DNA of 64,000 bases from Granulosicoccus antarcticus IMCC3135. Its GTDB lineage: Bacteria; Pseudomonadota; Gammaproteobacteria; Granulosicoccales; Granulosicoccaceae. The position numbers and the translations under genes are program-made. Under the pieces are notes generated by a model. The model was not told the DNA's origin. It made no database searches and was given only the letters and a program-made list of their open reading frames with translations. Shown piece after piece: positions 45,494 through 53,932 of the stretch (position 1 is the stretch's first letter; each line of letters begins with the position of its first letter). The stretch is from NCBI RefSeq assembly GCF_002215215.1, contig NZ_CP018632.1, forward strand, positions 7,684,501 to 7,748,500. Reading direction: 5' to 3'.

Positions 45494-48151
45494 ATGTCGA
45501 TCGTGAAAGGCAAGTCATCCATCAGCACCTTCATTTCATTACTGGTTCTTGGTGCAGGTTTTTTCCTTCTGGCTGTGTATCTGACTCTTTCCTACGGCTA
45601 TCAGAAGGCACAATTTCGCCAGTCGTCAGAAAATCGACTCAATTTCATCGGGCCCCGGATAATTCAGGTTACTCAACAACTGATAACTCTGGATGCCCGA
45701 GACGGTCTGGATCAGGAAATGCAGTCGATGCAAAAACTGCCGGGTGTTGGATTGATTGCCATCGTCGATCAAAACAACAAGATCCTCTATTCAACGGACA
45801 CCAGCTTACGCGGCCAGAGCCTCGACTCTACCGATCTGGCCATCGCAGCAGATCTCATTGCGAAGCCCGAAGATGGTATCAACCAGACTGTGTATCAGCG
45901 TGGTGCCCTTCAGCAGATGCTGGGGGTTTTCGGTTACAGCAAACCTGATGCGCGTTCGTCGAATATCTCCCATCTCGTGATCAGCCTCAATATGCAGCGA
46001 ACCTACCAGTCCTTACGACTGGCATTGCTGTCTCAGGCCCTGATTATTGGTTTGTTACTGATCGTTGTTGCAAGCATCGTCTGGTATCTGCTGCAGCGAG
46101 TCGTCATCAAGCCATTGCAAGAGATCATCGCGACGACACGGGCCATTGCAGAGGGTGATTTCACGGTGCGCAGCCACTTGTCGGTGAATAACGAGCTGGG
46201 GGAGATATCTGCAACCCTGGACTCACTGGCACAGTCCAGCCTGGAACAAGTCGATGCCCAGAATACCCAGAGACGCCTGTCTCAGGTGGTCAACAGTATG
46301 GTTGACGAGGTGATTGTCTGCGATGCTGAAACGTTCGAGGTCATTAATACCAATAAGGCCGCCCAGACTAATCTTCGTTACAGCGACGCAGAATTAGTCG
46401 GCATGAAACCATGGCAGTTTGTAGAAAACCATTCTTATGCCAGCATGAGTAATTTTCTGGATCCATTGCTGGATGGCCTTATTGACCACATCAGTTGCGA
46501 GTCACTGCATATACGCAAGGATGGAACAACCTATCCGGTCAGAGCCAGCATGCAGTACATGGAACATCAAACGCCGCCGGTGCTGGTTGCCATCTCTCAG
46601 GATCTCTCAGAGCTGCGCACTCAGGAGCTGCACGCGCAGCTGTGCGAAAGAGCCATGGATGCGGTAAGCGAGGGCATCATCATTACCGATGCGGGACAGT
46701 CCACCCGAACAATGGTCTATGTGAATCAGGCTGTTTGTGATATGTCGGGGTTTAGTCTGGACGAGCTTCTGGGAAAAAGCACGCAGATGCTGCGCACGAG
46801 TAACGGAAATCAAATCGCCTTCTCGAAGATCGCCGATGCGATCAAGAAGGCTGAGTCAATCGAGGTTCAGATTGATGCCCTGAAAAAAGACGGCAGCGCC
46901 TATGTGACTGAAGTTTCCATGTCGCCGGTGTTCAACACATTGGGCGAGCTGACTAATTACATTGGCATTCACCGCGATGTGACGCAGAAATTACTGACTG
47001 AAGAAAAACTGAACCAGGCTCAGAAGATCAAGGCAATCGGTCATTTGTCGGGCGGAGTGGCCCATGATTTCAACAACCTGCTGAGCGTTATCGTCGGCAA
47101 TCTTGAACTGCTCAAAACAGGAGCACTGGACAAGGCCCAGCTAGCCAGAATAGAAGGCGCAGAGGTCGCAGCCCATATGGGCGCGCACCTGACGCGCAGA
47201 CTCTTGTCGTTTGCCAGCCAGCAAAAACTTGCACCTATTGTGACGAACGTGAATGACCATGTCCGTAATGCTGCCGCCTTGCTGGCCCCAACCATTGGCG
47301 AGACCATTACGCTGACAGAAAATCTGGCTACCGATCTCTGGAGCACCCTCTCGGATCCCGGAGAGGTTGAAACAGCCGTCATCAACTTGACTATCAATGC
47401 TCGGGATGCAATGTCTCAGGGCGGAACCATCACCTTCATAACTGCCAATATAACTCTCGATGCTCAGAGCATGGATGGGGCGCTGGATATCGAACCGGGT
47501 GAGTACGTCCGATTGTGTGTCATGGATAATGGCCCGGGAATCAGCGAGGCGGTAAAGGCAAGAATCTTTGAACCTTTCTTTACCACCAAGCAAGATAGTG
47601 AAGGCAGCGGACTGGGCCTGGCATCGGTATTCGGTTTTGCAAAACAATCCGGCGGCTGTGTCGAAGTATCCTCTTCTGTCGGCGAAGGAACCGTTGTCAG
47701 TATCTATCTTCCCAGACATTTGTCAGAGGATGCCGGCTTGCATAAAAGCCCTGGAACTCTGGATGAACCCTATCACTCCTTCAGCGACTCAACGGTACTG
47801 GTGGTCGAAGACAAGGCCATGGTACGAGAACTGACCGTGCACCAACTTCAGTCTCTCGGATTTACGACTCTTGAAGTAGAAAATGGTGTCAAAGCCATCG
47901 AGCTACTCGAATCGGGTGTAGAGGTCAGCATTGTGTTCTCGGACATCATCATGCCTGGAGGCATGGATGGCTATGATGTTGCCCAATGGGTGAAAGAGAA
48001 CCGACCACAGTGCCGCATGCTCCTGACCTCGGGATTTAACGGACCTGCTGACTGGCAGGAAGGCAACACCGAAGTCACCGATCTTCATGTACTGCAAAAA
48101 CCGTATCGTCTGGATGATTTGCGCAATGCCTTACATGAAACTCTGAAGTGA
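45494..48151 (+). CDS. Hybrid histidine kinase with HAMP, PAS and degenerate LOV-like domain
   Basis: This protein has 885 residues. A membrane helix (about 10-35), a periplasmic sensor of about 135 residues, a second helix (about 178-200) and a HAMP segment are followed by a PAS domain (about 260-375). A second PAS domain (about 390-500) resembles LOV domains, but the cysteine position of GRNCRFL reads GKSTQML (Thr430). HisKA has phospho-acceptor His524 (GGVAHDFNN), then HATPase (DNGPGI, GSGLGL) and a receiver domain with Asp817 (SDIIMPGG). No DNA-binding partner is adjacent. Confidence 0.9.
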   Translation: MSIVKGKSSISTFISLLVLGAGFFLLAVYLTLSYGYQKAQFRQSSENRLNFIGPRIIQVTQQLITLDARDGLDQEMQSMQKLPGVGLIAIVDQNNKILYSTDTSLRGQSLDSTDLAIAADLIAKPEDGINQTVYQRGALQQMLGVFGYSKPDARSSNISHLVISLNMQRTYQSLRLALLSQALIIGLLLIVVASIVWYLLQRVVIKPLQEIIATTRAIAEGDFTVRSHLSVNNELGEISATLDSLAQSSLEQVDAQNTQRRLSQVVNSMVDEVIVCDAETFEVINTNKAAQTNLRYSDAELVGMKPWQFVENHSYASMSNFLDPLLDGLIDHISCESLHIRKDGTTYPVRASMQYMEHQTPPVLVAISQDLSELRTQELHAQLCERAMDAVSEGIIITDAGQSTRTMVYVNQAVCDMSGFSLDELLGKSTQMLRTSNGNQIAFSKIADAIKKAESIEVQIDALKKDGSAYVTEVSMSPVFNTLGELTNYIGIHRDVTQKLLTEEKLNQAQKIKAIGHLSGGVAHDFNNLLSVIVGNLELLKTGALDKAQLARIEGAEVAAHMGAHLTRRLLSFASQQKLAPIVTNVNDHVRNAAALLAPTIGETITLTENLATDLWSTLSDPGEVETAVINLTINARDAMSQGGTITFITANITLDAQSMDGALDIEPGEYVRLCVMDNGPGISEAVKARIFEPFFTTKQDSEGSGLGLASVFGFAKQSGGCVEVSSSVGEGTVVSIYLPRHLSEDAGLHKSPGTLDEPYHSFSDSTVLVVEDKAMVRELTVHQLQSLGFTTLEVENGVKAIELLESGVEVSIVFSDIIMPGGMDGYDVAQWVKENRPQCRMLLTSGFNGPADWQEGNTEVTDLHVLQKPYRLDDLRNALHETLK

Positions 48152-48165
48152 GTTGTGAGCCGAGC

Positions 48166-48510
48166 TCAGCTCTCCAGAATTGTCTCAAAACCACCATAGA
48201 TCAAACGTTTACCGTCAAAGGGCATCTCCCCAGCCATATCCGGATCCTCCATGACGGCCTGCATCCCGGCATTGCGCACCTCCTTGGAAGGCCACAGGAT
48301 CCAGGAGCAGACAACCGTTTCATCCGGTTTGCACTTGACCGCCATGGGTAGTGAGGTAACTTCACCCTCTGGAATATCATCTCCCCAGTTCTCTACCAGT
48401 TGCAATGCGCCGTGCTTCTTGAAGACGGTGGCGGCCATGCGAGCGTGATCAATATAGGTTTGCTTGTTGGCCGTTGGAACGGCGGCAATCATGCAGTCAA
48501 CATAGGTCAT
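48166..48510 (-). CDS. DUF1428 family protein
   Basis: This 114-residue cytoplasmic protein has the typical beginning MTYVDCMIAAVPTANKQTYIDHA and the segment WILWPSKEVRNAGMQAVMEDP of the DUF1428 family, a ferredoxin-like alpha/beta-barrel dimer fold. Its biochemical function is unknown. It stands alone, convergent with the kinase. Confidence 0.9.
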   Translation of the reverse strand: MTYVDCMIAAVPTANKQTYIDHARMAATVFKKHGALQLVENWGDDIPEGEVTSLPMAVKCKPDETVVCSWILWPSKEVRNAGMQAVMEDPDMAGEMPFDGKRLIYGGFETILES

Positions 48511-48590
48511 GAAGCTACTCCTGTATTTTCTGGCGACAGATTCAAAGGATCGTTGATGGGTTCACGAGCTTTGAGCATACACCGACATTG

Positions 48591-50144
48591 TCAGCCAAAT
48601 AACGCACTGTAAAGTACAACCCATGCAGACAGCACCAAGGCGGCCACCACAGTGTAGACACCGTTCCATTTCAAGCCGACATGGCTGGCACTGACATTGG
48701 CAAATGAACCTATCAACATGGTGGTGGCAGTAAACGGCGAACAGGCACCGCTGAGCGACCAGCCCGCGGTAATAGCGACCATAATGGCGGTCGGTTCGAC
48801 ACCTAATGCGGCAGCTCCCGGTAAAATAGGTGCAAAGAGCGAAACGGCCAGTATCGGGTTCATGCCAACCTGGCCCGTCAGTGGAATGAGCCAGACGAGC
48901 GATACGAGAATTATCCAGGTGGGAACACTGGACAGGTCGATACCTGCCGAGCTCACAACAGGGGCCAGCAACATACCGCCCATCGTGCCGATATACCCCG
49001 CCATCATCAGCAAAGTAAGCTCATTGCGGAAAGCGGGAAGATCCACGTTGATATACAGCTGAGCCCGCTTTACTAACGCACGCACAGGCCTGTCATGACG
49101 TGACTGCCAGGCAATCCAGCCCAAGGCAATCAGGGGCACGACCGTCAGCACAATGCCAGCAACCCGCACGCCACTGAGCCAGTGCAGTATTGCGGCAACG
49201 CTGCCCAGAATGCCAAGTAGCAGCAATAGTGGAAACACACTGAACCACGAACCTTCTATTTTTCCGCGCACAGGTACCGGTGCCGACGCCGATAACCGAG
49301 GCTTGAACAGACTATCCATGGCCCAACCGATGCCGGAGACAATGATGCCTGTAAGCATGCAGGGCCAGAACCCCTTCGCCCAGGTGGCACCGGGAATGAC
49401 CGTCGTGGTAATGACGACGGCAAATGATAATGGCGACCACGGCAAGGTGGCTATGAAGCCGCGCTGAATAGCCAGCAACATCCTGCGCGTGCGATGCAGC
49501 CGGATTTCCTCATTGGGCTCCTTGTTGGCACTAGCCATCGCAAGGCTGCCCAGTAACGCGATAGCACCATAGTTGAGGAGCAGTGCAAATGCCTGGGCCC
49601 CCACGGTCAGTGCCGCATAGCGTCTGCCAGGAGGTTGTTGCGCGAGAAAAACGCCACATTGTTCAATGGCCTTCGAGCTGCCAGCCGCATTGCGCAAGGT
49701 ATTGAGTGCACAGAAAAAAGCGCCAATGAAAGCGGCAGTACCCAAGCCTTTTTCGATTCTGTCGGACCAGTCCGGCATCGTATTGATGGTCATCAGTGTC
49801 AATACAACAGCCACGATGATGAACGCCAGGCGGGTCCCTCTGACACGAGTCGCAAACAAAGCACTTACCAGCACAACCAGAACAGAATTGGCAATCGCGA
49901 ACGGCAGCTCGGGTTGCCACTCGTGCAGGACTGCCAGAACAGTGATGCCGACCAACAGCCAGCCATTGACTCGTTCCGAAAGCGGATACGGCCGAATTGA
50001 ATGTGTGCTCAAGTCGATAATTACAGTCGGTTGGTTGCTCGCCCCGATCAGAGGAACCGAACGCTCCTCGTCGAGCGCCTCTGAGCGGATATCTTGCGGC
50101 CGATTACATGGATTTTGCCGGTGACCCGGCATTATTGGCTGCAC
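48591..50144 (-). CDS. Polytopic inner-membrane transporter, ion-transporter-like
   Basis: Up to 517 residues with about twelve hydrophobic segments beginning near residue 63. Motifs such as PLTGQVGMNPILAVSLFAPILP and SLSGACSPFTATTMLIG suggest an anion or carboxylate permease with two inverted halves, like the ion-transporter superfamily. I do not recognise the subfamily and cannot name the substrate. The first 60 residues are hydrophilic and look unlike the rest, so the true start may lie further in than 50144. Confidence 0.6.
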   Translation of the reverse strand: MQPIMPGHRQNPCNRPQDIRSEALDEERSVPLIGASNQPTVIIDLSTHSIRPYPLSERVNGWLLVGITVLAVLHEWQPELPFAIANSVLVVLVSALFATRVRGTRLAFIIVAVVLTLMTINTMPDWSDRIEKGLGTAAFIGAFFCALNTLRNAAGSSKAIEQCGVFLAQQPPGRRYAALTVGAQAFALLLNYGAIALLGSLAMASANKEPNEEIRLHRTRRMLLAIQRGFIATLPWSPLSFAVVITTTVIPGATWAKGFWPCMLTGIIVSGIGWAMDSLFKPRLSASAPVPVRGKIEGSWFSVFPLLLLLGILGSVAAILHWLSGVRVAGIVLTVVPLIALGWIAWQSRHDRPVRALVKRAQLYINVDLPAFRNELTLLMMAGYIGTMGGMLLAPVVSSAGIDLSSVPTWIILVSLVWLIPLTGQVGMNPILAVSLFAPILPGAAALGVEPTAIMVAITAGWSLSGACSPFTATTMLIGSFANVSASHVGLKWNGVYTVVAALVLSAWVVLYSALFG

Positions 50145-50256
50145 TGTCGGCGTAGTGTGTCACGACTCAGAGCCTGCTGCACGATCCTGCATCAGCCTGG
50201 AATACGATTCTCGACTAGCTCAACGATAAATTCAAACTGGAACGCCTCAGGCTTCG

Positions 50257-51099
50257 TTATTGCCCACTGCCGGTATCCAGACTCGGATCAAATCCAGTTT
50301 CGAATACGATCTTGTGCGCCTGCAACAACGGATATTCATCATTTTCAGTGGCAAACATGCGTTGCCCCGAGCCGATGTAGAAGCGTTCACCGATATCGGT
50401 CCAGTCAGTTTTTCTGGCTAACGCACTCTGCGGATCACTCACTGTTGCCAGGCCCGGGTATCGCGTCGGCATGAACCCGGCTGAACTACTTTTGTTGACC
50501 CATCGCACCTGTATTGGCAGCCAGACAAGATCACGTAAACACTGCGGCTCGGAAAACGAAATTTCAGCGATATTGTCGAAGGGAACCCAGCAGTATTTGC
50601 AATCGAGAATGATCTCGAAAATCGGGCCAAGCCGCATGTCTGCATCACTTATCCATGAAAAAGACTGACCATCGATCGTGCCGGAGCGTGGCGCGGCCTG
50701 CTCCATCGCTTTCATGTCCCGTTCATTAGCCAGCGAACCGTTGCCATTTTCGGCCAGTTGCAGTGATTGTATGAGCGTAGCCAGCCAGCTATCGGGCTCG
50801 CCAAAGATCAGGGGCGCACGCTCACCAATGAAAACCTCATCACGAAAGACTTCGCATTGCAGCAGTTTTCGATAGGTTTGAGCCATCAGAAAGGCCCCCT
50901 TGTTCATACCTGCAGCCGTTTCCAACTGATTCAACGCCAGATCCCAGTTGCCCATGACACTGAGCAACTCGAATAACAATGTCTGCATTTCAGAATTGGC
51001 AGGCTCATCACTCAGCCCGTCTCGCAGTGCCTCAAGCGCCGCTTCAAGCTGTCCTGCGTCAATGCATTCTTCAACGTTCACGATGGCCTGCATCTCCAT
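50257..51099 (-). CDS. tagJ: TagJ/ImpE type VI secretion accessory protein
   Basis: This protein has 280 residues. The N-terminal half is helical and TPR-like (CIDAGQLEAALEALRDGLSDEPAN). The C-terminal half carries the ImpE signature SWISDADMRLGPIFEIILDCKYCWVPF, then LRDLVWLPIQVRW, PTRYPG and SGQRMFATENDEYPLL. TagJ binds the sheath protein TssB in some type VI systems. No other type VI gene is visible here, so it is an orphan or belongs to a distant locus. Confidence 0.88.
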   Translation of the reverse strand: MEMQAIVNVEECIDAGQLEAALEALRDGLSDEPANSEMQTLLFELLSVMGNWDLALNQLETAAGMNKGAFLMAQTYRKLLQCEVFRDEVFIGERAPLIFGEPDSWLATLIQSLQLAENGNGSLANERDMKAMEQAAPRSGTIDGQSFSWISDADMRLGPIFEIILDCKYCWVPFDNIAEISFSEPQCLRDLVWLPIQVRWVNKSSSAGFMPTRYPGLATVSDPQSALARKTDWTDIGERFYIGSGQRMFATENDEYPLLQAHKIVFETGFDPSLDTGSGQ

Positions 51100-51381
51100 G
51101 ACGATTTGAACTCAACATGAATTATTTGCAAACAATACAGTCCAATTGCCGAGTGCGCTCTGATTCGTAGCTGGTCAAATTATCAGGAACCGCCGAACCT
51201 GGCGGTAAGAGTGTGAGCAGGTATTGATATTTTTTTGCCCCTGGCAAGTATTATTTCGATCCCGGACGGCACGACTCTCGGTGTTTGTAGTTCTTCGAAT
51301 GACACAGCTACACTACTCCGCTAACCTGATGATTCGACGCCACACGGCGCAAGGGGCTCAGGCCAGTCGGAGTTATTGTTT

Positions 51382-52074
51382 ATGTTGACAGGATCGTCTA
51401 CAAATCACGCCAATGGAGAGTCGCTCTATGCCAGCCTGGTCATGGAAAACTGGCTGGGTTGGTCAGAAGATGGTGACAGTAGTATCGCTGTGCCCCAACA
51501 TTACTTGTTGCCGCAACGTGATAGCGTTCCCGCCTCGTTAAGACGTCGTCTCAGCCCTGTCGGTCTGGCTACCTGCAGTATTCTGTCGAGCCTGGCCGGT
51601 GATTCCGATATTCCCGTGATTTACGTCTCACGGCACGGTCGAGCTGGCAATACGCTGCTACTGCTACGAGAACTAGCCAACGAAGGCAGTATATCTCCCA
51701 GCCGCTTTTCCTTATCGGTACATAATGCGGTGGCAGGTATCTACAGCATTGCGAATAAGCACCTTAACTCCATACAGGCAATCTCGGCCAGTGGTGACGA
51801 GCTGCAAGCACTGGCACTGGAAGCCATCGCCTACCTGCGAACAGGTACAACCGCGGTTGTTGCCGTTTTCGCAGAAGAAGCCTTTCCGGATCATTACAAA
51901 GCCTACACCAGTGGCCCGAACCAGGGCTGTGTCGTAGGCATGCGCCTGTCCTTGAACCCGGACCTGCAACTGTACCCCGACATGCCACCGCTGCCGGACA
52001 AGCACGGCAGCAACCCACTGGATGTGCTGCAGTGGCTGGGAAGCTACAAACAGTGTAAAGAACGGACGCTCTGA
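51382..52074 (+). CDS. Beta-ketoacyl synthase chain-length-factor-like protein (ApeC type)
   Basis: From the ATG at 51382 (GGAG upstream) the protein has 230 residues. It resembles only the N-terminal half of a ketosynthase; where the catalytic cysteine would be, it reads SLSVHNAVAGIYSI. That is typical of the chain-length-factor partners in aryl polyene and related clusters, where they pair with an active ketosynthase. It is the first gene of the operon, and its stop overlaps the next start (TGATG). Confidence 0.82.
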   Translation: MLTGSSTNHANGESLYASLVMENWLGWSEDGDSSIAVPQHYLLPQRDSVPASLRRRLSPVGLATCSILSSLAGDSDIPVIYVSRHGRAGNTLLLLRELANEGSISPSRFSLSVHNAVAGIYSIANKHLNSIQAISASGDELQALALEAIAYLRTGTTAVVAVFAEEAFPDHYKAYTSGPNQGCVVGMRLSLNPDLQLYPDMPPLPDKHGSNPLDVLQWLGSYKQCKERTL

Positions 52075-52886
52075 TGCACCTACCTGATCCATGGCCCAGG
52101 CGCCTGAACCGACTCAGGCGTGCAATCGGAACTTACCTGTCCTTCACCGTTTTCGGAATCGGTGGCCTGTTCATCGGTCTGCTGGCCTCACCTGTACTCA
52201 CGCTGATGGAACGCGACGTCGGGCGGCGTCAGAAAAAAGCCCGTGCCATGATTCGCTGGTGTTTCTGCCGATTCATCGACGTCATGGAAGGCCTGGGCGT
52301 CATGCAACACGACTTTGAACATGTGGAGCGGCTACAACGCCCCGGCTTGCTGATTCTGGCTAACCACCCGACCCTGGTCGATGTCATCTATCTGGTGGCC
52401 CACGTTCCGCACGCCGTTTGCATCATCAAGGAAAAACTCACCACTAACATCTTTACCCGTGGGCCAGTTCTGGCCGCCGGTTATATTACCAATTCAGACC
52501 CTGAGCGAGTAATGGCCGAGGCTGCTCGACGCATGGCTGAGGGTGAATCCCTGATTCTGTTCCCGGAAGGCACTCGCAGCACACCTGGTGAGCAACTGGT
52601 CATGCAACGCGGGGCTGCCAATATTGCGCTGCATACCGGAGCGACAATAACGCCTGTTCTGATAGACTGCCGCCCCTCCGCGCTGAATAATGTAGATCGT
52701 TGGTACCAGATTCCAGCCGAGAAAGTTCAACTGACGCTGCAGGTGCAGGATGACCTGCCGCTGAAGGTGGACAGTACGCTTCCGAGACGCCTGGCGTCGA
52801 GACAATTGACAGACAGTCTCAGCCGCTACTTCAATACAAACATGAGCCGATTTCTGGATGAACACATCGACCGACCTGACGCTTGA
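52074..52886 (+). CDS. 1-acyl-glycerol-3-phosphate acyltransferase-like protein
   Basis: This 270-residue protein has a membrane segment near residues 20-45, the NHPTLVDV motif (Hx4D catalytic pair) and FPEGTRS. It belongs to the PlsC family. In aryl polyene loci such enzymes are thought to build the lipid anchor of the pigment. It overlaps its neighbours by one base upstream and 29 bases downstream. Confidence 0.88.
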   Translation: MHLPDPWPRRLNRLRRAIGTYLSFTVFGIGGLFIGLLASPVLTLMERDVGRRQKKARAMIRWCFCRFIDVMEGLGVMQHDFEHVERLQRPGLLILANHPTLVDVIYLVAHVPHAVCIIKEKLTTNIFTRGPVLAAGYITNSDPERVMAEAARRMAEGESLILFPEGTRSTPGEQLVMQRGAANIALHTGATITPVLIDCRPSALNNVDRWYQIPAEKVQLTLQVQDDLPLKVDSTLPRRLASRQLTDSLSRYFNTNMSRFLDEHIDRPDA

Positions 52887-53127
52887 GCTAAAGCGCGTCA
52901 TCATCGAGACATTGGAACTCGAAGATATTACGCCAGAAGATATCAATGCGGATGAGCCCCTTTTCGGAGAAGGACTCGGCCTGGACTCCATTGACGCTCT
53001 AGAATTGGGTCTGATGCTGCAGAAACGCTACGGCATTAAACTGAACGCCGAGTCGGATGATACCCATCGTCATTTTTCCAGCCTGAACGCATTGCGAGCG
53101 CTGGTGGAGTCACAGCGTGAAAAATAG
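52858..53127 (+). CDS. Acyl carrier protein, first copy
   Basis: This 89-residue acidic helical protein has the phosphopantetheine site GLGLDSIDALELG (Ser is the attachment point). It carries growing polyene intermediates. The ATG at 52858 lies inside the acyltransferase gene. Confidence 0.92.
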   Translation: MNTSTDLTLELKRVIIETLELEDITPEDINADEPLFGEGLGLDSIDALELGLMLQKRYGIKLNAESDDTHRHFSSLNALRALVESQREK

Positions 53128-53398
53128 TAATTCAACGCCAGAAACGGAAAACGGTATGGATACCAAAGTGTTCGATCATATTCGCGACACATTGAACAGC
53201 ATGTTCGATATCGACAAGAACAAGATCACACCTGAAGCACGTCTTTATGAAGATCTGGATATCGACAGCATCGATGCCGTCGATCTGGTCGTGGAGTTGA
53301 AGAGCTTCACTGGCAGCCGCATCAATCCGGATGATTTTAAATCGGTGCGAACCATTCAGGATGTGGTGTCTGCCGTCGAACGGCTCATGAAGCCCTGA
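53117..53398 (+). CDS. Acyl carrier protein, second copy
   Basis: This 93-residue protein has the attachment motif DLDIDSIDAVDLVVEL. It starts with GTG at 53117 (GGTGGAG upstream), overlapping the first acyl carrier gene by 11 bases; an ATG at 53156 is an alternative. Two different carrier proteins in tandem are characteristic of aryl polyene clusters. Confidence 0.9.
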   Translation: MKNSNSTPETENGMDTKVFDHIRDTLNSMFDIDKNKITPEARLYEDLDIDSIDAVDLVVELKSFTGSRINPDDFKSVRTIQDVVSAVERLMKP

Positions 53399-53412
53399 CC
53401 GGAGACGTATTC

Positions 53413-53931
53413 GTGCTGGAAAGACTAGGCACGGGGATCGCCTTATTGTGGCCAGCGATGGTGTACCTGTTGCATCAGCAACTGGGTGCATGGCCATTAT
53501 TGCTGGTCGGCTCAATGCTGCTGGCCTGGCGCATGCCGCGTGCGCGCGGTATTGCGCTGGCAGTGGCTGCGATGCTTTTGCTGCCCGGCCTGTTTGGCCA
53601 ACCCGAACTGGGTATGCGCTTTTACCCCGTAGGAGTCAGCCTTGCCATGTTGTTGCTCTTTGGCAGCAGCCTGATCTCAGGCATGCCAATGGTAGAGCAG
53701 ATCGCCCGCTTGAAGGACCCACAATTGCCCGCTGCCGCTATTCCCTATACCCGTAAAGTCACCTGGGCATGGTGCCTGTTCTTTGTAGTGAACGGCAGCA
53801 TTGCCGCATGGACCGCAGTCTATGGCAGCATGCAGCAATGGCTGAGCTACAACGGACTCATCAGTTATTGCCTGATGGGACTGATGTTTGCCGTCGAGTG
53901 GTGCTTACGTCCCCGCCAGCAAACTCACTGA
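53413..53931 (+). CDS. Small integral membrane protein of the aryl polyene cluster
   Basis: This 172-residue protein has about five hydrophobic segments and a GTG start with GGAGA seven bases upstream. It resembles the COG4648-type membrane proteins found at the same position in aryl polyene clusters. Its function is unknown; scaffolding or transport at the inner membrane is possible. Confidence 0.75.
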   Translation: MLERLGTGIALLWPAMVYLLHQQLGAWPLLLVGSMLLAWRMPRARGIALAVAAMLLLPGLFGQPELGMRFYPVGVSLAMLLLFGSSLISGMPMVEQIARLKDPQLPAAAIPYTRKVTWAWCLFFVVNGSIAAWTAVYGSMQQWLSYNGLISYCLMGLMFAVEWCLRPRQQTH

Positions 53932-53932
53932 C

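Noticed and set aside
46652-46990. Calling the second kinase a blue-light photoreceptor
   Set aside because: The residue at the adduct-forming cysteine position is threonine, so classical LOV photochemistry is not supported; the similarity is reported as a finding only.
50257-51099. A type VI secretion system in this window
   Set aside because: Only TagJ/ImpE is present; no sheath, baseplate, ClpV, VgrG or Hcp gene is visible nearby.
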